Below are positions 6,678 to 14,283 of a DNA stretch of 19,835 nucleotides, one piece after another. A program made the position numbers and the translations under genes. The DNA is from CAWEHT01 sp963808455. GTDB lineage: Bacteria > Chloroflexota > Anaerolineae > CG2-30-64-16. The notes under the pieces are model-generated. The model was not told the origin of the DNA. It did no database searches and was given only the letters and a program-made list of their open reading frames with translations. The stretch lies in NCBI GenBank assembly GCA_963808455.1, contig CAWEHT010000024.1, forward strand, positions 1-19,835. The letters are read 5' to 3'. The first letter of the stretch is position 1, and every line of letters begins with the position of its first letter.

Positions 6678-7538
6678 CACCAGTGGATTGCCGTCAACGT
6701 TCCCGCAATTGTCGGCCGTGAAACATGGGAGGAAGTTCGTATGCGCGCCAGAAAGAACAAGGTTGTGGCAAAGCGATGCACCAAGTACGAGTATCTCATG
6801 CAAGGGCGACTAACCTGTTCTCGCTGTGGCAAGCGCTTCGGTGGGTACATGAACCGACAACAGAAACCGGAGCGACCGTACTACTTGTGCCTCGGGCAGA
6901 AGCGGGAGCACGCGCCCGACTACGAAAACAAGCCATGCCGGTCGTCGCTGCGTGCGGATGAGGTTGATGTTCTTGTCTGGGATGAGATCAGGCGCCTGCT
7001 AAAAGAACCGGAACTGCTGCTCGAAGGGGTGCGATTGGAGCAGGCTGAGGCTGAGGCCCAGCTAACGCCACTACGGGGGCGCATTGAGTTCTTGGACGAC
7101 ATGATCGAGAACCTCACTCGGCAGAAGGACAAGCTGCTTGACCTGTATCTAACAACCGACAAACTCTCGAAGGATGTCTTCCAGCAGAAGTCGGATGAAA
7201 TCGACACCCGGCGAGAAACATTCAGTCATGAGCGTGCGGACCTGAGCCGGCGGGTCGCGGAACGTGCGCCGAATTCAGGCGACGGCGAAGCGATCCGCGC
7301 TTCGTGCACTGAATTGGCGCGGGGGATCGACGAGTTCACCTTTGCCGAAAAGCGACTGGTGCTCGAGACCTTGAATGTCAAGGGGGTTGTGGTGCGAGGG
7401 GAGAAGCGCGGTGAATGCAAGATCACCCTGAGTGGCTGCTTCCCGAAGAAGCCCCCGGAGACCAGCCAAGAAAACCATGAACTTCTGACTACTGCTTCAG
7501 GATGTAGTAGGTCCCTTTCTTGTCGCCCACCTTTATGA
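6678..7538 (+). pseudogene. large serine recombinase, C-terminal remnant
   Basis: The frame is open from just after a stop at 6675-6677 and reads W-I-A-V-N-V-P-A-I-V-G-R-E-T-W-E-E-V, the usual end of the serine-recombinase 'Recombinase' domain. It then enters the zinc beta-ribbon (C-S-R-C at 6816-6827, with further Cys about 20 and 36 residues on) and a long coiled coil (about 7040-7330). The N-terminal catalytic resolvase domain with its active serine is absent; the 80 bases before it and the DUF2971 gene do not encode it. An ATG at 6741 behind GGGAGGA could still be used by chance. The frame runs past its likely original end and overlaps the 3' end of the opposing AlbA-type gene by 50 bases. 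This is a scar of an integrated element. Confidence 0.8.
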
Positions 7539-8868
7539 CCAGGCTCTTGTCAACCAGGTCGGCGAGGTCGAGGCGCAAGGTCTCGGGGGAGACGTCGGGG
7601 CAGAGCTCGCGGTAGTCGCGGTTGGTGATGCGGCCGTATTCCTGCAGGTGCCGCGTCGCGCGCAGCTGGCGGTCGTGGAGGCGTTGGCCCCACTGGCCGG
7701 GATGGGCTGCGCTGTGAGGGCCACCGGCTCCGCGCCGCATGACGACCGTAAAGGTGTAGGGGGTCGCCTTGAACTCGGGGCCGGGATGGCCGTTTTGCAG
7801 CAATTCCTCGATCATCCGATCGATGCCCAACCCTAATTCCTCGATATAGCCCCACTCGTACAGCCCGTTGACCACGCGCGGATTGCGGGAAAAGTGCTCG
7901 TCCACGATATTGTCGAGGGTGATGTAGCCGGGCAGCCCGCCGGGGCTGAAGATCTCGAGCCGATCGTCGAACTGGCGGATCTCGACGCGGCGGCCCACGA
8001 TGCGGTAATCTCGGTGACACACGGCGTTTACCAGAGCCTCGCGCACGGCATTTTGGGGATAGGTGTAATGGTCTTCCCGCTGCAAGCCCCGTACGACCGC
8101 TTCGCCGCGCAGTTCCGTGAGGAGCGTGGCCCAGGCCGTCTCGATGATGCGGGCCAGCGCCCCGGTGCAGTCCTGGCGGCGCGTGTACCCGGGCGCGCCG
8201 GCGCCGCCGCTAGGCTCGGTGCCGGCAAACCGCACGTACGTCAGGGCGCTCTGTGGGATGAAAGCCTGTGGGTCTTTGCCGAACAGTAAGAGGCCGGCAG
8301 CGGTGGGCAGGCCGTCAGGCTCAGGGCGCCGGCTGCCGTCAGGATATCCTCCGCATCCTCGCCCACGTCGCGGCCGAGCCGGTCGATACGGCGCTGCACG
8401 TAGTCGTGGATGACATCGGGGTCGAGATCGGCGCGGGTGGCGCCTGGCACGGGCTCCTGCTCGTAGTCGCCGGTCGCTTTGCTGGCGGCAAGGTGGCTGA
8501 TGCGAGCACCGTCCAGCGCTTCGTTGCCGTTGCTTGTGCGGACGAGCACCCGGCCGTCGGCCAGCGCGTGCAAATCCAAGCTGCCGCGGCACCTGGATAG
8601 CAATCGCCAGCCCCGCCCGATCCTCGAATTGCTGCCAGTCGGTGCGGACGAGCGGCCGGCACTCGACCAGGGCTCGGCGCAGCACGCCCTCGGCCTCATC
8701 CAGCTCCAGGGCCCCTGTTGCCTGCCCCTCGCCGTCAACGCCCAGCAAGACTGTGCCGCCCTCGGCGTTGGCGAAGGCCACGAGCGCTTCGGCCAGGCGC
8801 GCGGCATCCGGCTCGGGCATCAGCTCGAGCTGCAAGGGCCCTCGCCGCAGGAGACTGGACAGGAACAT
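7489..8868 (-). CDS. AlbA_2/Schlafen-type ATP-binding protein, two compensating frameshifts
   Basis: This 459-codon frame on the minus strand starts at ATG 8868 with no clear ribosome site, about 100 bases after gyrA. The N-terminus has the AlbA_2 hallmark A-F-A-N-A-E-G-G-T-V-L-L-G-V-D. The middle, about 8320-8590, is nonsense in this frame but reads in another as L-D-L-H-A-L-A-D-G-R-V-L-V-R-T and A-A-S-K-A-T-G-D-Y. An extra base near 8583-8590 and a missing base near 8317-8321 restore one frame. The C-terminal half has P-x-N-A-V-R-E-A-L-V-N-A-V-x-H-R-D-Y, D-D-R-L-E-I-F-S-P-G-G-L and E-E-L-G-L-G-I-D-R-M, the GHKL-type ATPase fold of the RecG/AlbA group. It ends in a winged-helix-like segment, so it is probably a DNA-binding regulator or defence-related ATPase. 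As written, about 90 residues would be scrambled. Confidence 0.75.
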   Translation of the reverse strand: MFLSSLLRRGPLQLELMPEPDAARLAEALVAFANAEGGTVLLGVDGEGQATGALELDEAEGVLRRALVECRPLVRTDWQQFEDRAGLAIAIQVPRQLGFARAGRRPGARPHKQRQRSAGRCSHQPPCRQQSDRRLRAGARARRHPRRSRPRCHPRLRAAPYRPARPRRGRGCGGYPDGSRRPEPDGLPTAAGLLLFGKDPQAFIPQSALTYVRFAGTEPSGGAGAPGYTRRQDCTGALARIIETAWATLLTELRGEAVVRGLQREDHYTYPQNAVREALVNAVCHRDYRIVGRRVEIRQFDDRLEIFSPGGLPGYITLDNIVDEHFSRNPRVVNGLYEWGYIEELGLGIDRMIEELLQNGHPGPEFKATPYTFTVVMRRGAGGPHSAAHPGQWGQRLHDRQLRATRHLQEYGRITNRDYRELCPDVSPETLRLDLADLVDKSLVIKVGDKKGTYYILKQ

Positions 8869-8969
8869 CAGCTAAAAGGCTCGAATCCGTCGATCTGCTT
8901 GTGCCGCGGGTGTCGTGCCGCCCCGCCTCCACGGCTTGCGCGGTCCGGCAAGGGGTGCGGTGCCGGCGA

Positions 8970-11584
8970 CTATTCCGCGGCGGCGTCGGGTTCCGGCTCG
9001 CCGCCGTTGCCCGCCGCTTCGGGAACGGCCGCCTCGTCGGCCTCGCTCTCCACGGGGAGGCCGGCATTCTTGCGCGCCGGCCTCCCGGCGCGACCCCGGC
9101 CAGCGTCTCCACCTCGGAAGAAAGGCGGGCGACGGCCGCCACGCTGTCGCCCTCGTCGAGGTTGAGTGTACGCACCCCGCGGCTGGCCCGGCTGATGACG
9201 CTGATGGTGGCAACAGGCGTGCGCAGCGCGATGCCGTTCGACGTGATGAAGCTGACCTGGTCCGAAGCCTGGACCACTTTCGCCGCCGCGATCTTGCCGA
9301 TCTCTTCGAGCCTGTCGTGAGCGATGGTCCAAACGCCCTGTACGTTGCGGCTCTGCGTCGGATACTCGGCCAGCGGTGAGCGCTTGCCCCAGCCCTTTTC
9401 CGTGATCACCAGGAGCTCGCCCTCCGGCTCGACCACGTCGAAGCCGATGATGCCATCCGTTGCCTGTAGCTTGATCGCCAGGACACCGGCCGCCGTGCGG
9501 CCCATGGGCCGCACTTCCGCCTCCTCGAAGCGCACGGCCTTGCCGAGGGCCGTCACGATGATGAATTCCTGATGGCCGTGGGTCAGGCAGGCCCACCCTA
9601 ACTCGTCGCCCGGCTCGAGGTTCATGGCGATGATCCCGCTCGGGCGGACCGCTTCGAATTCGTCCAGCTTCACCCGCTTGACACGGGCCTGGCGGGTCAA
9701 GAGCGTGACGTATTCCGCCTTGGCGAAGTCGGGCACGTTGATCATGGCGGTGACGCGCTCGTCGGCGGTCAGGTTCACGACGTTGACCAGCGGCATGCCG
9801 CGCCCGGTGCGATCCGTCTCCGGCAAGGCGAAGACGCGCTGCCCATAGACCCGGCCCCGGTTCGTAAAGAACAGCACGTGATCGAGCGTGCCGGCCGCCA
9901 GCAGGTTGACCACCTCATCCTCGGCCCGCGTCTTCATGCCCTGGATGCCGCGCCCGCCCCGGCGCTCCGCGCGATAGGCGGCGAGCGGCGTGCGCTTGAC
10001 GTAGCTGCTCTGTGTGACGGAGATCAAAACCTGCTCTTGCCGGATCAGGTCTTCCTCTGAGAAGTCCTCGGCCGCCTCGCGCACGATCTGCGTCCGGCGG
10101 GCATCGCCGAAGCGCTCCTTGAGCGCCAGCACCTCGTCGCGCACGGCGGCAAGGATCAGGGCAGGATCGGCCAGCAGAGCCTCGTACTCGGCGATCTGCT
10201 TGACCAGGCCCTGATACTCCTCTTCGATCTTGGCGCGCTCGAGGGCCGCCAGCCGGCGCAGCTGCATATCGAGGATGGCTTGCACCTGGCGATCGCTGAG
10301 CTTGAAGCGGGCGATCAGGGTGCCCTTCGCGTCTTCGGCGCTTTCGGCGCCGCGAATGATGCGGATGACCTCGTCAAGGTATTCCAGGGCGATGCGCAGG
10401 CCCTCGAGGACGTGGGCCCGCTCGCGCGCGACGCGCAACAGGTAGGCCGTGCGGCGCGTGATCACGTCGATGCGGTGCTCGATGTAGCACTCCAGGGCCC
10501 GCCTGAGGTTGAGCAAGCGCGGCTCGCCGTGGACGAGGGCCAGCATGTTCACGCCGAAGGTCATCTGCAGCGGCGTGAACTTGAAGAGCCGGTTCAGGAC
10601 CTTGAGGGGCGTGCTGCCACGCTTCAGCTCGATGATGATGTGCATGCCCTTGCGGTCGGACTCGTCGCGCAGGTCGCTGATGTCGCTCAACCGGCCATCC
10701 CGCACCAGCTCGGCGATGCGCTCCAGGATGGTAGACTTGTTGATCTGATAGGGTATCTCGGTGACCACGATGCGATGCCGCCCGCCCGCCATGTCCTCGA
10801 CACGCGCCACGGCCCGCATGATCAGCCGTCCCTTCCCGGTCGCATACGCCTGCGTGATCTCATCATGGCCCAGCACCAGGCCCCCGGTGGGAAAGTCCGG
10901 CCCCCGAACGAACTCCATCAGGTCGCCGACGGTGACCTGATCGCGTTCGTGCCAGCGCCCGATGAGGTAAGCGATGGCGTCGGCCAGCTCGTTCAGGTTG
11001 TGGGGCGGGATGTTCGTGGCCATGCCGACCGCGATGCCGGTGGCGCCGTTGAGCAACAGGTTCGGCGGCAGCGCCGGCAGAGCTGCCGGTTCCTGCAGGC
11101 TTCCGTCAAAGTTGTCGGTCCACTCGACCGTTTCCTTCTCGATGTCGGCGAGGAGGGAGTCAGCCAGGCGCGCGAGGCGCGCCTCGGTGTAGCGCATGGC
11201 CGCCGGCGAGTCGCCGTCGATGGAGCCAAAGTTGCCCTGGCCATCGACCAGCGGATAGCGCATGCTGAAATCCTGCGCCATGCGGGCCATCGTGTCATAA
11301 ACGGCACTATCGCCGTGAGGATGATACTTGCCCAGGACCTCGCCGACGATACGGGCGGACTTCTTGTAGGGCGTTCCGGCGCGCGACCCCATGTCGTGCA
11401 TCGCGTACAGGATGCGGCGCTGGACCGGCTTGAGGCCATCGCGCGCATCCGGCAGAGCGCGGGCGACGATGACACTCATGGCATAGTCGAGGTAAGCGCC
11501 CCGCATTTCTTCGTCGATGCTGATCAGGCGCACGGCTCCGATCCCGTCGCCAGTCCCTTGCGGCATAGTGATGTCCTGGTTCAT
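8970..11584 (-). CDS. gyrA: DNA gyrase subunit A, frameshift near the C-terminus
   Basis: GyrA cuts and passes DNA to introduce negative supercoils, with GyrB as partner. ATG 11584 lies a few bases after GGGAG. The breakage-reunion core is complete: Y-A-M-S-V-I-V-x-R-A-L-P-D near residue 34, the QRDR with Ser93 and Asp97 (equivalent to E. coli Ser83/Asp87, the quinolone-sensitive state), and catalytic Tyr132 in R-Y-T-E. The C-terminal beta-pinwheel begins with a GyrA box near 540 reading E-R-R-G-G-R-G, where the canonical box starts with Gln. A base is missing in the C-run at 9084-9086. Restoring it gives A-P-G-R-P-A-R-K and an acidic tail ending D-A-A-A-E at 8970-8972. Uncorrected, the frame runs on to 8735 into the next gene. 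The restored length is about 871 aa, normal for GyrA. gyrB is not in the window. Confidence 0.97.
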
Positions 11585-11602
11585 TCACACTCCCAAGGAA
11601 TC

Positions 11603-11608
11603 ATTATA
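11603..11608 (-). promoter_or_regulatory. -10 box for gyrA
   Basis: On the minus strand a perfect TATAAT reads from 11608 to 11603, 19 bases before the gyrA ATG. It would give a short leader containing the GGGAG site. No good -35 is visible at the right distance, so confidence is moderate. Confidence 0.45.
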
Positions 11609-11807
11609 ACGCAGAAACGCGTTTCGGGCCATTTTCTGGGCACGAACCGATGGCTTGCGCGTCCCGGGACCCGGCTGCATCACGGCCATGCCGGGCATGC
11701 TGCGGCGGAGGGCCCGCACGCGTTGATCGGCTATGGTAATATTGCCCTACTCGAGATGGCATGTTCATCGGCTTCGCCGGTTAGCGGCTGCTCGGCGCGA
11801 CTGAGTT
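11609..11807. other. divergent intergenic region
   Basis: The gap of 316 bases between gyrA (minus) and the gene at 11901 (plus) holds no convincing gene. It has -10 boxes at both ends and a near-palindrome, GGTAATATTGCC, at 11735-11746. It may carry shared control elements. Confidence 0.35.
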
Positions 11808-11813
11808 TATAAT
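11808..11813 (+). promoter_or_regulatory. -10 box for the 11901-12892 operon
   Basis: A perfect TATAAT at 11808-11813 stands out in GC-rich DNA and would start transcription near 11820, about 80 bases before the ATG at 11901. The best -35 candidates (TTAGCG at 11781) are poorly spaced. Confidence 0.45.
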
Positions 11814-11900
11814 AGCTGCAGCCTGCCGTGGTGGGCTGAACCGAGGGGGACTTCATGCCCGGCCGGGCGGCAGGGCATTTGCAGAGCTTGAGGAAGCCAA

Positions 11901-12293
11901 ATGACTAGAAACGGACGATTTGGCTGGCTGGAAGCGCTTATCGTGTTGGGGTTCGCGATCTCCATCGCGCTGGTCGCCGTGTTTCTGATCCGGTCTGTCC
12001 ATTACGCCGCCAGGCTGCATTCACAGGAGCCGATCCAGCCCTGGATGTCCGTGCCCTATGTGGCGCGCTCGTACAAGGTGGCACCCTCAGTCCTCTATCA
12101 GGCCCTGGAGCTGTCTCCCCGGCCCCATGACCGCCGCCCGCTGGCTGCCATCGCGCGAGCACAGCATCGACCGGTGCAGGCCGTCATCACCGACCTGGAG
12201 AGTGCCATCCAGCGAGCTCGCCCCCCATCGCCGCAGGCACCGTCGACTTCAGCACCAAGCCCTTGGCCACCTGCGGCGAGGGGTGCACTTTGA
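11901..12293 (+). CDS. small single-pass membrane protein, unknown function
   Basis: This is a 130-aa protein starting at ATG 11901, six bases after GAGGAAG (11890-11896). Residues about 10-31 form one hydrophobic helix, so it is anchored in the membrane. A soluble part follows with S-V-P-Y-V-A-R-S-Y-K-V-A-P-S-V-L-Y-Q-A-L and R-R-P-L-A-A-I-A-R-A-Q, which looks like a small helical, helix-turn-helix-like module repeated twice. The last 25 residues are Pro/Ser/Ala-rich. Its stop overlaps the TTG start of the DedA gene (TTGA), so the two are translated together and probably work together in the membrane. I do not recognise a named family. Confidence 0.7.
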   Translation: MTRNGRFGWLEALIVLGFAISIALVAVFLIRSVHYAARLHSQEPIQPWMSVPYVARSYKVAPSVLYQALELSPRPHDRRPLAAIARAQHRPVQAVITDLESAIQRARPPSPQAPSTSAPSPWPPAARGAL

Positions 12294-12892
12294 GCCTCAG
12301 CGACCAGTTACTCACAGCCTTTGCGACCTATGGTCTGCCCGCGCTTTTCGGTTTCGTGCTCCTCGGTTCGATCGGGCTGCCCATCCCCGGCTCGGTGCTG
12401 GTGGTTGCCGCAGGCGCGCTGGTCGAACAAGGCGAAATGGACCTGCGCTGGGTGATCGCGCTGGTGAGCATCGCCGCGATCCTGGGGGACCACATCGGCT
12501 ACGGGATCGGTCGATTCGGTGGTCGCCGCCTTGTGGAGGCCACGGCGCGGCGGCTGAGGGGCGAACGCCACCTGGTGCGCGCCGAAGCGCTGGCGCGGAA
12601 GTGGGGTGGCTTCGGCATTTTCCTGAGCCGTTGGCTGCTGACGCCCCTTGGCTCGGCGTTCAATCTAGCCAGTGGAATGGCCGCGTACCCGTACTTGCGC
12701 TTTCTGGCCTGTGATGTTTCAGGCGAATTCCTGTGGGCAGCGGAATACGCTCTGCTGGGCGCGCTGTTGAGCGACCGGGTCGCGAGTTTGATAGCACTGC
12801 TGGGGAACCTCGCCTGGCTCCTGGTTGGGCTCACCGGCGCGGCGATTTTTGGGTGGCTGCTGGTTGGACTGCTCCGCAGCAGGCGCGGTTAG
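12290..12892 (+). CDS. DedA family membrane protein
   Basis: This is a 200-aa protein. I chose the TTG at 12290, six bases after GAGGGG (12278-12283) and overlapping the upstream stop as TTGA. An in-frame TTG at 12263 adds nine unlikely residues. DedA marks are G-L-P-I-P-G (29-34), I-L-G-D-H-I-G-Y-G-I-G-R-F-G-G (64-78), F-L-S-R-W-L-L-T-P-L-G-S (111-122) and N-L-A-S-G-M (125-130). Four to five membrane helices are visible, the last ending in a basic tail. DedA proteins are inner-membrane transport proteins linked to lipid-carrier flipping and proton-dependent membrane homeostasis; which lipid this one handles cannot be told. It is the last gene of its operon. Confidence 0.88.
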   Translation: MSLSDQLLTAFATYGLPALFGFVLLGSIGLPIPGSVLVVAAGALVEQGEMDLRWVIALVSIAAILGDHIGYGIGRFGGRRLVEATARRLRGERHLVRAEALARKWGGFGIFLSRWLLTPLGSAFNLASGMAAYPYLRFLACDVSGEFLWAAEYALLGALLSDRVASLIALLGNLAWLLVGLTGAAIFGWLLVGLLRSRRG

Positions 12893-12943
12893 GGGTCTGT
12901 GCCCCCTAGCGCATGTGCAGAGAAGGCGTTCGGTAGCAGCGTC

Positions 12944-13063
12944 TGTCACTCTGAGACATCCATGACCGCGGGCGGTCATGTGGCACACAAGAAACCTTTG
13001 GACTGTCATTCTGAACGGCTGTGCCAACAAGTCCTGTCAACGACACGCCACAGCGAAGAATCC
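12944..13063. repeat. degenerate interspersed-repeat fragments
   Basis: TGTCACTCTGAG (12944-12955) and TGTCATTCTGAAC (13004-13016) are near copies of one another, and AGCGAAGAATCC follows at 13052-13063. The pattern TGTCATTCTGAG...GCGAAGAATC resembles an intergenic repeat I recall from many bacterial genomes, here decayed. No gene is supported between 12893 and 13145. Confidence 0.4.
12961..12980. repeat. perfect inverted repeat between convergent genes
   Basis: CATGACCGC (12961-12969) is mirrored by GCGGTCATG (12972-12980) with two G's between. It lies between the convergent DedA gene and the minus-strand gene ending at 13146, where a bidirectional terminator would be expected. There is no T-run on either strand. 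Confidence 0.5.
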
Positions 13064-13145
13064 GTACCAGGAGCTTCTTGAGAGAGAGGACGCCTTTCTT
13101 GGGATGGCCGGTGGCCCAGCGAGATACGCCGGCCAGACCCGAAAC

Positions 13146-14133
13146 TCAGGAGCCGGTGGAGGCGTCGGAACGCTCGTCACCTTCAGCCGCAGCGGGTTGC
13201 CCTGTGCCGGTATCGGCGGGAGGCTGCTCGCCGGGCGCCTGCGCCGTGGACGAGGCATCTTGCCCGGCCTGGCCCGGTTCGGCCGGATGCTCCTGTCTGC
13301 CACCGGCTTGAGCCCTGGCCACATCGGCGGCCATCCCGCGCGCGCAGCTCCAGGGCCTCCTGCCATTGTTGCTCTTTTCGCATCGCCTCCATCTCGGCAG
13401 CCATGCGAGCCGCGTCCCCGGCACCAGGAAATGGGCGCGCCGCCGCTGGGCCGCCGGGCAAAGCGCCGGCGTCCTCCTCATCATCGTCCCACTCGTCGTA
13501 TTCGCCGATCTCGACCTGGGGGAGAGCCGGCGCCTCAGGCCCTGTCACCGAGGTCTCCTCGGCAGGAGTTGCTTCTGCCGGCTCGGCAGCGTCAGCGGTG
13601 GGAGCCCCGGACGAGATGATCTCGCCCGCACGAGATGGCGCCGCGTCGAACATGGGCAGGCTGGCCCGTGGCTCGTCAGGCGCCGGCTGTGTCGCGGCCC
13701 CTTCCGCCGGGCCGGGCTCGGGGGGTAAGCCGGCCGAGAGCGCGTCGATGCCGCTTCCTGGCGGCGGCGCAGCCTGGGCCGCTTCCATCGCCTGTGATGT
13801 CGCCGGTGCGGCGAGGGCCGCGGCGTCCCGCCGCGCGGGCTCGCGGCCGGCCTGCAGACGGGCGCGCATGACGCTCATGTTGCTTTCTATGCTGGCCAGG
13901 AAGAAGAGTATGCTGCCCAGGACCAGGAAAAAGACGGCATTGATCACGCCAGCTGCCAGGACGGAGATTGGCAGCCAGCCCCGCCAGCCCGGCCCCCAAC
14001 CGGCGCCTAGGCCATGGCCGGCCGAGGCCACGGCGGCGACGATGCCCCCGAGGAGAAATAGCGCTGACACGACATAGAGCACGACAGCCACGACGCGGAC
14101 TGTGCGATGGTTGCGCACCATTGTGCTGGCCAT
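13146..14133 (-). CDS. two-helix membrane protein with acidic Pro/Ala-rich tail, one frameshift
   Basis: ATG 14133 sits about six bases after AAGGAGG (14140-14146 on the plus strand). Residues about 12-36 and 55-80 are hydrophobic helices joined by a Gly/Trp-rich loop; the rest is a long soluble tail rich in Ala, Pro and Glu with an acidic patch (E-Y-D-E-W-D-D-D-E-E-D) and a short charged helix. Near 13335-13337 there is one extra base. Past it, the correct frame continues G-M-A-A-D-V-A-R-A-Q-A-G-G-R-Q-E-H and ends at 13146, about 329 aa in all; the uncorrected frame ends at 13183. I do not recognise a family. The layout suggests an envelope protein with a disordered cytoplasmic tail. Confidence 0.65.
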
Positions 14134-14164
14134 AGTGGTCCTCCTTCCCGAGCCAAGCTAATTG

Positions 14165-14170
14165 ATTCTA
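14165..14170 (-). promoter_or_regulatory. possible -10 box for the two-helix protein gene
   Basis: TAGAAT is read on the minus strand from 14170 to 14165, 32 bases before the start at 14133. No matching -35 is clear. On the plus strand GATAAT at 14243-14248 could serve the MoeA-type gene at 14284 in the same way. Confidence 0.3.
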
Positions 14171-14283
14171 GCACAGATCCCCGGTTCCTGCACGGGCCTG
14201 CGATCTCGAATCTCATGTTATGCTGCGGTCAGCAAGATGTGAGATAATCCGAGGCTGAGAATGTTGAGGACAGAGAGGCTGGC

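Noticed and set aside
10280..11812. A 510-codon plus-strand frame
   Set aside because: It is entirely antisense to gyrA, a result of high GC; its translation has no recognisable motif, and gyrA is unmistakable.
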